Position numbers and translations under genes: made by a program
From: an uncultured Eubacteriales bacterium
GTDB lineage: Bacteria; Bacillota; Clostridia; Christensenellales; Aristaeellaceae
Assembly (NCBI GenBank): GCA_902793605.1
Contig: CADBEB010000004.1
Span: 50,103-114,102, forward strand
Direction of reading: 5' to 3'
DNA length: 64,000 nucleotides
Shown: in pieces, positions 26,388 through 34,323 of the stretch
Layout: each line of letters begins with the position of its first letter
How positions within the stretch are numbered: the first letter of the stretch is position 1
Notes under the pieces: model-generated
Databases searched by the model: none
Told to the model about the DNA's origin: nothing
What the model saw: only the letters and a program-made list of their open reading frames with translations

Positions 26388-27245
26388 ATGAAAGTACTCG
26401 TCACAGGTTATGCCGGACAGCTGGGCTGGGACACCGTGCACCAGCTGGAAGCCCGCGGCATCGAAGCCCGCGGCGTCGACATCCAGGACTTCAGCCTCAC
26501 CGACGCCCCGGCCGTCATGGCTTGCATCCGTGACTACCATCCCGACGCCATCGTTCACTGCGCCGCCTATACCAACGTGGACAAAGCAGAATCCGAGCCG
26601 GAGATCTGCGCCACTGTCAACGGCATGGGCACCCTGAACATGGTCCGGGCTGCGCTGAGCGTCGGCGCGAAGATGGTCTTCATCTCGACCGACTATGTGT
26701 TCCCCGGCACCGGCGATCAGCCTTACCGAGTGGATGATCCCTACGGCCCCCAGAATGTCTACGGCATGAGCAAGGTCCAGGGTGAGGACGCTGTCCGTTC
26801 CCTGATGACCCGCTTCTTTATCCTTCGTACCAGCTGGGTCTTCGGAAAAAACGGCCGCAATTTCGTCCGTACAATGCTCCGCCTGGGACAGGAAAAGAAG
26901 GAGATCCGCGTGGTCAACGACCAGATCGGATCCCCGACCTATACCCAGGACCTGGCCCGCGTGATCTGCGACCTGCTGCCGACAGAGAAATACGGCATCT
27001 ACCATGTACGCAACGAGGGTTTCATTTCCTGGTTTGACTTTGCCACCATGATCATGGAAAAGGCCGGCCTCCCCTGCCGGGTCCTGCCGGTCTCTTCCGC
27101 CGAGTATCCTACTCCGGCCCGGCGTCCGCTGAATTCACGTCTGGACGGTTCCCGCCTTGCCGAAGCCGGCATCCGGCCCATGCCCACCGTTGAAGACGCA
27201 CTTACGCGTTACCTCGAAGAGATTCGGGACGAGATCCATCCGTAA
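26388..27245 (+). CDS. rfbD: dTDP-4-dehydrorhamnose reductase
   Basis: A 285-aa short-chain-dehydrogenase-type enzyme that reduces dTDP-4-dehydro-L-rhamnose to dTDP-L-rhamnose for cell-surface polysaccharide. The Rossmann motif GYAGQLG is at residues 6-12, STDYVFPG near 101, and the catalytic Y-x3-K is YGMSK near 125. The ATG at 26388 has GAGGA 8 nt upstream. An upstream in-frame start at 26373 would overlap lysC. The partners rfbA, rfbB and rfbC are not in the window, so the function is inferred from sequence alone. Confidence 0.92.
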   Translation: MKVLVTGYAGQLGWDTVHQLEARGIEARGVDIQDFSLTDAPAVMACIRDYHPDAIVHCAAYTNVDKAESEPEICATVNGMGTLNMVRAALSVGAKMVFISTDYVFPGTGDQPYRVDDPYGPQNVYGMSKVQGEDAVRSLMTRFFILRTSWVFGKNGRNFVRTMLRLGQEKKEIRVVNDQIGSPTYTQDLARVICDLLPTEKYGIYHVRNEGFISWFDFATMIMEKAGLPCRVLPVSSAEYPTPARRPLNSRLDGSRLAEAGIRPMPTVEDALTRYLEEIRDEIHP

Positions 27246-27266
27246 ACAGAAAAAGAAGGGAATCAC

Positions 27267-27338
27267 ATGCAGTACCCGAACGCTTATAAAGGTGTCAGAA
27301 AGATCTATCTGGGAGAATTACTGATGCTTGCCGGCTGA
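27267..27338 (+). pseudogene. 23-codon stub resembling the start of a clostridial membrane protein
   Basis: An ATG with an AGAAGGGA SD opens 23 codons reading MQYPNAYKGVRKIY and LGELLMLAG before TGA. From memory, a family of multi-span membrane proteins in Clostridia begins with a similar Y-P-N-A-x-x-G-V-K-K-I/L-F/Y pattern followed by a first transmembrane helix. Here the frame ends as the helix would begin, at the base adjoining the stop of the convergent rluD gene. It may be a truncated gene or a true micropeptide. It was too short for a standard gene call. Confidence 0.45.
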
Positions 27339-28241
27339 TCAGCCAATCCCGTTCATTTTCAGACCTTTCAGGAAATCCCCGGGCAGGGGCGCCTGGAAGG
27401 TCATTTTTTTGCCCGTGCGCGGATGGCGGAACTCCAGGCTGTATGCATGCAGCATCAGGCAGGGAACCTTTGCCCCCTTCTCAAACCCGTACAGCGGATC
27501 CCCGCATACCGGATGGTGAATGCTTTTCAGGTGCACCCGGATCTGATGCGTCCGTCCGGTCAGGATCCGCACATCCAGCAGCGTGCAGTCCCGGCCTTCC
27601 TCCAGCACCTTCCATCGGGTCACCGCCGGCCGGCCTTCCGGGTCGACCGCCATCTTCTTCCGGTCCTTCCTGCTCCGGTCGATCGGCGCGTCGATCTCCC
27701 CTTCCGGCTCCTTCATCCGGCCTTCCGCCAGCGCCCGGTAATGCTTTTCGATCTCCCGGTCCTTCAGCATCCGGCTCAGCTCCGCCTGGGTCTCGTCGTT
27801 CTTTGCCACCAGCATCAGTCCGCTCGTATCCTTGTCCAGCCGGTGTACGATCCCCGGACGCAATTCGCCGCCGATCCCGCCCAGCGTATCCAGCTTCGCG
27901 AGCAGCGCGTTCACCAGCGTCCCGTCCGGATGTCCCGCGGCCGGATGTACGACCATGCCTCGCGGCTTGACCACGACCGCTAGGTCCGCATCCTCATAAA
28001 GGATCTCCAGCGGGATCTCCTCCGCCTGCGGGATCGCTTCCCGCGGCGCGGGAACCCGCAGGATCACTTCCTGCCCGGCCGGGATCCTCGTTCCGGCTTT
28101 CCGGATCGCTTTTCCGCATGCTTCGCACAGGCTGTCCTCCATCAGGGCGGCCACGCGGCTGCGGCTCAAGCCCGTCTCCTCACTCAGCAGCACATCCAGG
28201 CGTCGCCCGTCAGAGATCACCCGGTATTCGGTGTCTGTCAT
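27339..28241 (-). CDS. rluD: RluA-family 23S rRNA pseudouridine synthase (RluD type)
   Basis: A 300-aa enzyme that isomerises uridine to pseudouridine in large-subunit rRNA. An S4 RNA-binding domain occupies about residues 13-60, containing DVLLSEETGLSRSRVAALM. The catalytic core has IVHRLDKDTSGLMLVAK near residues 128-144, with the active Asp in RLDKD. RTHQIRVHL near 225 is the other family signature. GAGGAG lies about 10 nt before the ATG. Downstream of lspA and typical of the lspA-rluD pairing in Bacillota. The exact uridine targets cannot be told from sequence. Confidence 0.93.
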   Translation of the reverse strand: MTDTEYRVISDGRRLDVLLSEETGLSRSRVAALMEDSLCEACGKAIRKAGTRIPAGQEVILRVPAPREAIPQAEEIPLEILYEDADLAVVVKPRGMVVHPAAGHPDGTLVNALLAKLDTLGGIGGELRPGIVHRLDKDTSGLMLVAKNDETQAELSRMLKDREIEKHYRALAEGRMKEPEGEIDAPIDRSRKDRKKMAVDPEGRPAVTRWKVLEEGRDCTLLDVRILTGRTHQIRVHLKSIHHPVCGDPLYGFEKGAKVPCLMLHAYSLEFRHPRTGKKMTFQAPLPGDFLKGLKMNGIG

Positions 28242-28322
28242 ATCATTACTACTCCTCTTCGCACCGCAGGTTCAATCGACGCGCCTCCACAACGTGGAGA
28301 TCGCTTGTTTCGCCTGACCTCA

Positions 28323-28360
28323 CCTCTGACGAAGAATCTGCCACTGGCAGTCGTCAGAGG
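28323..28360. repeat. Nested hairpin overlapping the end of lspA
   Basis: An outer 10-bp stem CCTCTGACGA / TCGTCAGAGG encloses an inner stem CTGCC / GGCAG with a 3-nt loop. The lspA stop codon (28356-28354) is inside the right arm. There is no T-run. The surrounding 28260-28350 looks like the body of a dispersed element. Confidence 0.55.
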
Positions 28361-28812
28361 TTCGCCCAGTCCTTCTGCCGGAACAACAGGCTGATGATCA
28401 GCATCACACAGCCGATCGTCAGGCAGCTGTCCGCCAGATTGAAGATCGGAAAACGGACAAACAGCGTTTCGATCATGTCCGGTACATAACCTGTGATCAA
28501 CCGGTCCGCCATATTCCCCGCTGCGCCGCCGGCCATCAGGGCCAGTCCGACCATCGGGAAAATCCCGAAATCCTTCTTCCGGAGCCACACATAGCCCGCG
28601 GCGATCAGCAGCAGGCTCAGGATCCCCAGCAGCCGCGGGTACCCGCTCAGCAGGGAGAACGCGATCCCCCGGTTCTCCGCGTACCGCAGGCCGATCACCC
28701 CGGGGATCAGCACCACCCCGTCCGCCGGCAGGCCCGGTGCCAGCATTTTGGTCACCCGGTCCAGGACGATCACTGCGACCGCGATCCCCCAGAACAGTCC
28801 TTTTTTACTCAC
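28354..28812 (-). CDS. lspA: Lipoprotein signal peptidase (signal peptidase II)
   Basis: A 152-aa membrane aspartyl protease that removes signal peptides from prolipoproteins. The two catalytic aspartates are in VPDMIE and FNLADS, both present, and NRGIAFSLL and GNMADR are the other conserved blocks. Four hydrophobic segments are seen. The start is GTG at 28812 with GGAGG 6 nt upstream. An in-frame start at 28896 would run 28 codons into mfd and add an Arg/Lys-rich stretch that is only mfd read in another frame. The GTG overlaps the last codons of mfd by 8 nt. Confidence 0.93.
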   Translation of the reverse strand: MSKKGLFWGIAVAVIVLDRVTKMLAPGLPADGVVLIPGVIGLRYAENRGIAFSLLSGYPRLLGILSLLLIAAGYVWLRKKDFGIFPMVGLALMAGGAAGNMADRLITGYVPDMIETLFVRFPIFNLADSCLTIGCVMLIISLLFRQKDWANL

Positions 28813-31800
28813 TCGTTTCCTCCGCAGCCTTCGCTGCCGCTTCCTTTTCCGCTTTTTCCCGCGCGGCCTCCTCCAGTTCGCTGACCCGTGCCTCAAGTTT
28901 CCTGATCACCTTCAGCGCCTCCTGCAGCAGCTCCTGCTCCTGCAGTTCCGGCGTCTTCAGGATCATTCGGGCCGAGGCCCGGGCGGACAGCGCCAGCCGC
29001 CCGTCCGTCTCGCTGATCGCCTGCAGCAGGCATGCCGGGTCCGGTACAAAGCGCTCGTCCAGCGTCATGATCAGGCCTTCCTTGCCTCGGGTCACGCGGC
29101 TCACGCCCAGCCGGTTGCACAGGGCCCGCAGCTGGCTGACGTCCAGCAGCGTTTCCGCCGCCGCCGGCAGTGTGCCGTAGCGGTCGATCAGCTCGTCGGT
29201 CACATCCGCCCGGTCCTCATCCGTGACGACCGAAGCAATCCGCTTGTACATCTCCATCCGCTGTTTCTCATCCGATACATAGTCGGAAGGCAGGTATGCG
29301 TCAACCCGCAGGTCAATCCTGGTCTCCAGTTCCCTCGCGGAAGGCCGCCCCTGCACTTCGTTCAGCGTTTCCTCCATCAGCTTGCAGTACATATCGTAGC
29401 CGACCGTCGCCAGGTGCCCGTGCTGTTCCGGTCCGAGGATGTTGCCTGCCCCGCGGATCTCCAGGTCGCGCATCGCGATCCGGAACCCAGCGCCGAATTC
29501 CGTAAACTCCCGGATCGCCGTCAGACGCTGCTGCGCCGTTTCCGTCAGCATGTGGTCCGCCCGCACCGTAAAATAGGCGTAAGCCTGCCGGTTGCTCCGT
29601 CCGACCCGGCCCCGCAGCTGATACAGTTGGCTCAGGCCGAACCGTTCCGCGTCGTAGACGATCAGCGTGTTCGCGCTGGGAACATCCAGCCCGTTCTCGA
29701 TGATCGTCGTGCACAGCAGTACGTCGTAGTTCCCGCTGTAGAAGTCCATCATCACGTCCTCGAGCTGGTGCTCCTTCATCTGCCCGTGGGCCACGCCCAC
29801 CCGGGCTTCCGGCACCAGGGCCCGCAGCCGCTCATAGAAGCTGCCGATGCTCCGCACCCGGTTGTACAGGAAATACACCTGTCCGCCCCGGCCGAGCTCA
29901 CGCAGGATCGCGTCCCGGATCAGCGCGTCGGAATACTCCGTGACCACCGTCTGCACCGGGATCCGTTCCTCCGGCGGCGTTTCCAGCACGCTCATGTCCC
30001 GGATGCCCGTCATCGACATATGCAGCGTCCGCGGAATCGGCGTCGCGCTCAGCGTCAGCACGTCCACCTGCTTCTTCATGTTTTTGATGATCTCTTTATG
30101 GGCCACGCCGAAGCGCTGCTCCTCGTCCACGATGAGCAGCCCCAGGTCCCTGAACTTCACATCCTTCGCCAGCAGCCGGTGCGTTCCGACGATCAGGTCG
30201 ATATCCCCGGCCTCCAGCCTTCTCAGCACTTCCCGCTGTTCCGCAGCCGTGCGGAAGCGGCTCAGGAAATCCACCCGCGCGCCTGTATGGCGGAAACGCT
30301 TCACGATCGTGTTGTAGTGCTGCTGCACCAGGATCGTCGTCGGCGCCAGCATCGCAACCTGCTTGTTGTCCGCAATTGCCTTGAACGCCGCCCGCAGGCT
30401 GACTTCCGTCTTTCCGTAGCCCACGTCGCCGCACAGCAGCCGGTCCATGTTCCGGTCGCTCTCCATGTCCTCCCGGATCTCGCGCACACTCTGGGCCTGA
30501 TCCGCCGTCAGCTCCCACGGAAATTCGTCCTCAAACTCGCGCTGCCAAGCGCTGTCCGGACTGAAGGCATGCCCCGTGTTCTGCGACCGCTCGGCATACA
30601 GCGCCTTCAGGTCGAAGGCAAGCGTTTTCAGCCCTTCCTTGACCTTGCCTTTCTGCCGGGCCCATTCACCGCCGCCCAGCCGGTTCAGCTTCGGCGTCTG
30701 GTTCGGGTTGCCGATGTAGCGCTGCACCCGCTCCAGCTGTTCCACCGGCACATACAGCTTGTCGTTCCCACCATAGAGGATCAGCAGGTAGTCATGCCAG
30801 CTGCCCTCGCTCTGGATCCTTGTGACGCCCTGATAGATGCCCACGCCGTGATCCTCATGGACCACGTAGTCCCCGATCTTCAGGTCTGTGAAGGTGGAGA
30901 TCCGCTCACCGCTGTGTTTCCGGCTCTTGCTCCGCCGGTAGCCTTCTCCCCATATATCCGCGTCGGAGACTACCGCCGTGCCCGGCGCGCTGTCCGTTCC
31001 TTTCAGCACGAAGCCGCCGCTGAGCGTGGCCGGCAGGATCACGGCCTCGCCGTTTTCAGGCGTACCGCCGTCTTCCCGCAGGCAGGCCTTCTCGCCCAGT
31101 TCCTTCAGGGTCTCTTCAAGCCGTTTCCCGCGGGAGCTTCCGCCGGATAGCAGGAAGATCCTGTATCCTTTTTCCCTCCAGCCGGTGATGTCGCTTTTCA
31201 GGTTCCGGATCTGCCCGCCATAGCCGGGGATCCCTGCCGCGTCCAGGCTGACCGCCGTTTCCGGCCGGATCCCGCCGAGCCCGTGCAGCAATTCCATCAG
31301 GAGCCCCAGGGGATAAGGCGAAATCGTCCGCAGCACCCCGGCCCAGTCCGTCAGCAGGTCCGCCTGTGCGGACACCGCTTCCCGGCGTTCCATCGCGCTC
31401 TTCAGGTCCTCGGCAAAGCCTTCCAGCCGCTCCTCGATCCGCGTCCGCAGCCGGTCCGGCTCGCACAGCAGGATCAGGTCCGGCCGGAACCAGTCGCAGA
31501 CTGTGGCTGTCCGGTCCGTCAGCACCGGCAGCCATGCCCGCATCCGCCGGAAAGGCAGTCCCTGCTCCAGCAGGTCCGCGTCCTCCCGCAGTCGTTCGAT
31601 CCGACGGTCTGCCTCCTCTTCCCGCGCTTCCTGATACTGTTTCTCCCGCACCTTCGGGGAAACCGCCTTGTCGAACAGCGCGGCATCGTCCTCGTCGTCC
31701 GGCAGCGGCGGCAGGTCGTCAAACAGTGCCGGACTGCTTTTCCCGCCTCCCGGGATCATCCCGACCGCCTCCCGCATCCGCTCCGCAGCCGCGGGGTATT

Positions 31801-32488
31801 CGTCCTCCTCCAGAAGCGTTTCCGCCGCCGGCATCAGGACCGCCTCCTCCGCTTCCCCCAGGCTCCGCTGGCTGATGCAGTCGAACAGGCGGATCCCGTC
31901 GATCTCGTCGTCAAAGAACTCAATGCGCAGCCCCTGGCTCAACGCCGGCGGATAGACATCCAGGATCGATCCCCGGCGGGCATACTGGCCCTTGCCTTCC
32001 ACCATCTCCACCCGGTCATAGCCCATCCGGCTCAGCCGCCGCGCCAGTTCAGCCGGCGGGAAAACGTTCCCCGCTTTCAGCCGCAGACTCAGAGCCTTGA
32101 AAGGCTCCGGCCGGCCCATGCGCTGCGCCATCGCTTCCGCCCCGGCGCAAAGGACCTTCACGTTTCCCTCGCTCACCGCGCTCAGCGCTTCCAGGCGCCG
32201 CCAGCTGTTCTCCAGGCTCCCGGTCGCCCGGGTCAGGTCGATCTCCCCGCCCGGCAGGCAGCTGCCTTCCCCGCCGGTCAGCTGGCGGATGTCGTCCGCC
32301 AGGCGCACCGCCTTCAGGTCATTCTCCGCAACGATCAGGGTCTTCTTTCCCCGCGCCGCCGTCTCGCAGGCGATCACCGCCGCCAGCGGGGCATTCACGC
32401 CGGAAAGCACCGTCGCCTTTCCCGGCGCGGTGCTCAATAATTCCCTGATCCCCGGCATCCCCGGGATTGAAATGATCCCCGGCAACAT
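28805..32488 (-). CDS. mfd: Transcription-repair coupling factor Mfd
   Basis: A 1227-aa ATP-dependent translocase that removes RNA polymerase stalled at lesions and recruits UvrA. The N-terminal UvrB-homology region is followed by the RNAP-interacting CarD/Tudor-like domain (KIGDYVVHEDHGVGIYQG near residue 536), Walker A GDVGYGKTE near 686, the DEEQ box VDEEQRFGV, and the TRG motif GAGNILGPEQHGH near 1014. The length is in range for the family (about 1150-1180), slightly long owing to the Glu/Ala-rich tail. The ATG at 32488 is chosen because upstream codons encode the ATTCATAATT repeat (IHNSQFIIH). uvrA is in the same window. Confidence 0.95.
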   Translation of the reverse strand: MLPGIISIPGMPGIRELLSTAPGKATVLSGVNAPLAAVIACETAARGKKTLIVAENDLKAVRLADDIRQLTGGEGSCLPGGEIDLTRATGSLENSWRRLEALSAVSEGNVKVLCAGAEAMAQRMGRPEPFKALSLRLKAGNVFPPAELARRLSRMGYDRVEMVEGKGQYARRGSILDVYPPALSQGLRIEFFDDEIDGIRLFDCISQRSLGEAEEAVLMPAAETLLEEDEYPAAAERMREAVGMIPGGGKSSPALFDDLPPLPDDEDDAALFDKAVSPKVREKQYQEAREEEADRRIERLREDADLLEQGLPFRRMRAWLPVLTDRTATVCDWFRPDLILLCEPDRLRTRIEERLEGFAEDLKSAMERREAVSAQADLLTDWAGVLRTISPYPLGLLMELLHGLGGIRPETAVSLDAAGIPGYGGQIRNLKSDITGWREKGYRIFLLSGGSSRGKRLEETLKELGEKACLREDGGTPENGEAVILPATLSGGFVLKGTDSAPGTAVVSDADIWGEGYRRSKSRKHSGERISTFTDLKIGDYVVHEDHGVGIYQGVTRIQSEGSWHDYLLILYGGNDKLYVPVEQLERVQRYIGNPNQTPKLNRLGGGEWARQKGKVKEGLKTLAFDLKALYAERSQNTGHAFSPDSAWQREFEDEFPWELTADQAQSVREIREDMESDRNMDRLLCGDVGYGKTEVSLRAAFKAIADNKQVAMLAPTTILVQQHYNTIVKRFRHTGARVDFLSRFRTAAEQREVLRRLEAGDIDLIVGTHRLLAKDVKFRDLGLLIVDEEQRFGVAHKEIIKNMKKQVDVLTLSATPIPRTLHMSMTGIRDMSVLETPPEERIPVQTVVTEYSDALIRDAILRELGRGGQVYFLYNRVRSIGSFYERLRALVPEARVGVAHGQMKEHQLEDVMMDFYSGNYDVLLCTTIIENGLDVPSANTLIVYDAERFGLSQLYQLRGRVGRSNRQAYAYFTVRADHMLTETAQQRLTAIREFTEFGAGFRIAMRDLEIRGAGNILGPEQHGHLATVGYDMYCKLMEETLNEVQGRPSARELETRIDLRVDAYLPSDYVSDEKQRMEMYKRIASVVTDEDRADVTDELIDRYGTLPAAAETLLDVSQLRALCNRLGVSRVTRGKEGLIMTLDERFVPDPACLLQAISETDGRLALSARASARMILKTPELQEQELLQEALKVIRKLEARVSELEEAAREKAEKEAAAKAAEETSE

Positions 32489-32513
32489 ATTCCCCTCTGT
32501 TCTTCCAGAATCA

Positions 32514-32544
32514 TCATGAATTATGAATTGTGAATTATGAATTC
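32514..32544. repeat. AT-rich GAATTATGAATT-type dispersed repeat, copy 1
   Basis: Overlapping units of TGAATTATGAATTG fill the gap between pth and mfd. The same units recur at 48634-48664 and 48744-48786. The left end of the pth reading frame lies in it. Confidence 0.7.
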
Positions 32545-33110
32545 CCCTTCTGCATCGCCTTGTCGATTCCCTCATTGACCCAGATCACCGCCGCTTCCGC
32601 GGCATGCGCGAAGGCCTCCTCCATCACGGCCTTCTCTTCCGGCTCATAGTGCCCCAGCACCCATGCCGCCAGGTCCTGTCCGGCCGGTCGGTCTCCCGTA
32701 CCGACCCGGATCCGGGGAAAGTTCGTTTCTCCCAGCTGCTCCGCGATGCTCCGCATCCCGTTGTGCGTCCCCGGTCCGCCGTTCTTCCGCACCCGGACCT
32801 TTCCCGGCGGCAGATCGATATCGTCGTAGATCACCAGCATCCGCTCGTCCGGCACCTGGAAGCGGGCCTTCAGCCGCTTCACGCATTCACCGCTCCGGTT
32901 CATATAGGTCGTCGGTTCACACAGTACGATCTTCTTCTCCCCGTCAGCTACCTCCGCTGTCATGCCCTGCAGCAGTATCTTTTTTTTCAGCTTCGCGCCG
33001 TAATGCGCCTCCAGCCGAACCATCACCTCAAACCCCGCGTTATGCCGGGTATGGGCATACTTTTCCCCCGGATTCCCCAGCCCGATGATCAGATAGATTT
33101 CCTTTGCCAT
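32535..33110 (-). CDS. pth: Peptidyl-tRNA hydrolase
   Basis: A 191-aa esterase that frees tRNA from dropped-off peptidyl-tRNA. The N-terminus is IIGLGNPGEKYAHTRHNAGF, with the catalytic His in RHNAGF near residue 22 and the conserved Asn in TYMNRSGE. YDDIDLPPGKVR and GGPGTHNGM near 95-115 are diagnostic. The usual start is the ATG at 33110; a GTG at 33119 has a closer AAAGG SD and is possible. The last codons (QKGNS) run into the AT-rich repeat. Its promoter is at 33167-33195. It is first in the pth-mfd-lspA-rluD transcript. Confidence 0.94.
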   Translation of the reverse strand: MAKEIYLIIGLGNPGEKYAHTRHNAGFEVMVRLEAHYGAKLKKKILLQGMTAEVADGEKKIVLCEPTTYMNRSGECVKRLKARFQVPDERMLVIYDDIDLPPGKVRVRKNGGPGTHNGMRSIAEQLGETNFPRIRVGTGDRPAGQDLAAWVLGHYEPEEKAVMEEAFAHAAEAAVIWVNEGIDKAMQKGNS

Positions 33111-33166
33111 TGTACTCACAAACACCTTTCGCGAAGATGAACTTGTCTCTCACCTTCGCCGCCCCA

Positions 33167-33195
33167 AGTTTCTCACGTTTTCCCGACCCTGTCAA
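33167..33195 (-). promoter_or_regulatory. Promoter of pth
   Basis: A perfect TTGACA (33195-33190), a 17-bp spacer and GAAACT (33172-33167) on the minus strand. Confidence 0.65.
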
Positions 33196-33230
33196 GAACA
33201 CAGGCAATACTTCCCTTTTCGCCGCAAAAG

Positions 33231-33239
33231 TGTTATCAT
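33231..33239 (+). promoter_or_regulatory. Extended -10 promoter of asnA
   Basis: TGT TATCAT on the plus strand, 78 bp before the asnA ATG; a weak TTCCCT is 17 bp upstream. The leader is too short for a T-box. Confidence 0.5.
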
Positions 33240-33316
33240 TCGGTATCAGTTGCTGTCTCGCCGCCCCTTCTCCGGACAGCGGTACAGCGCCATTCTTTCA
33301 TCCGGGAGGCGTCTTT

Positions 33317-34321
33317 ATGAACCTGATTATCCCGAAGAACTATAATCCCGTCCTCGACCTGCGGGATACCGAGATCGCCATCAAGCTCGTCAAGGACTTT
33401 TTTGAGCAGGAGCTGGCCAAGGCCCTGAACCTGACCCGTGTTTCTGCTCCGATCATGGTCACCCCGGAAAGCGGCCTGAACGATAACCTGAACGGCGTGG
33501 AGCGCCCCGTTGCCTTCGATATCCTCGAAACCGGCGCCCGCGCGGAGATCGTTCACTCCCTTGCCAAGTGGAAGCGCCAGGCCCTCAAGACCTACGGCTT
33601 CTCCGTCGGGGAAGGGCTCTATACCGATATGAACGCCATCCGCCGGGACGAGATGACCGATAACATCCATTCCATCTTCGTCGACCAGTGGGACTGGGAG
33701 CGGATCATTGCACCCAGCGAGCGGAACGAAGCCTTCCTCCGGGAGATCGTCAACCGGATCTACCTGACCTTCCGGAAGACCGAAGGCTATGTCTGCGCCC
33801 ATTATCCCCATATCCGGCCCGAGTTGCCGGAGAAGATCTCCTTCGTCACCACCCAGGAACTGGAGGACCGCTATCCGGACAAAACCTCCAAGGAACGGGA
33901 ATACCTGGCCGCCAAAGAGTATGGCGCGGTCTTCCTCATGCAGGTCGGCGGCGCGCTCCGCAGCGGCAAGATCCACGACGGCCGCGCCCCGGACTACGAC
34001 GACTGGAGCCTGAACGGCGATATCCTGCTCTATGATCCCCTGCTTGACATCTCCCTGGAGGTTTCTTCCATGGGCATCCGCGTCGATCCGGAAACCCTGC
34101 GGAAGCAACTGGCCATCCGGGGTTGCGAGGAGCGGGCAAAGCTGCCCTTCCAGAAGGCCCTCCTGAACGGCGAACTGCCCCAGACCATCGGCGGCGGCAT
34201 CGGCCAGAGCCGCATGTGCGTCTATTTTCTCCGCAAGGCCCACGTGGGCGAGGTCCAGGCCAGCCTCTGGCCGGAGGAAGTCGTCCGCGCCTGCCGCAAC
34301 GGCAACATCCCCCTGCTGTAA
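33317..34321 (+). CDS. asnA: Aspartate--ammonia ligase (asparagine synthetase A)
   Basis: A 334-aa class II tRNA-synthetase-like enzyme that makes asparagine from aspartate, ammonia and ATP. Family segments present include SGLNDNLNGVERPV near residues 52-65, IHSIFVDQWDWE near 114, and GGGIGQSRMCV near 292. The length matches E. coli AsnA (330). The ATG at 33317 has GGGAGG 7 nt upstream; an upstream in-frame start at 33104 would overlap pth and read noncoding sequence. The L,D-transpeptidase gene begins 2 nt after the stop. Confidence 0.95.
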   Translation: MNLIIPKNYNPVLDLRDTEIAIKLVKDFFEQELAKALNLTRVSAPIMVTPESGLNDNLNGVERPVAFDILETGARAEIVHSLAKWKRQALKTYGFSVGEGLYTDMNAIRRDEMTDNIHSIFVDQWDWERIIAPSERNEAFLREIVNRIYLTFRKTEGYVCAHYPHIRPELPEKISFVTTQELEDRYPDKTSKEREYLAAKEYGAVFLMQVGGALRSGKIHDGRAPDYDDWSLNGDILLYDPLLDISLEVSSMGIRVDPETLRKQLAIRGCEERAKLPFQKALLNGELPQTIGGGIGQSRMCVYFLRKAHVGEVQASLWPEEVVRACRNGNIPLL

Positions 34322-34323
34322 TC

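Noticed and set aside
28748..31150. Plus-strand open frame of 800 codons opposite mfd
   Set aside because: It is the antisense of mfd, with Pro/Arg/His/Gln-rich composition and no domain. Long antisense frames are expected in GC-rich genes that avoid TAA-like codons.
33240..33316. T-box before asnA
   Set aside because: The leader is about 70 nt with no T-box core or terminator hairpin.
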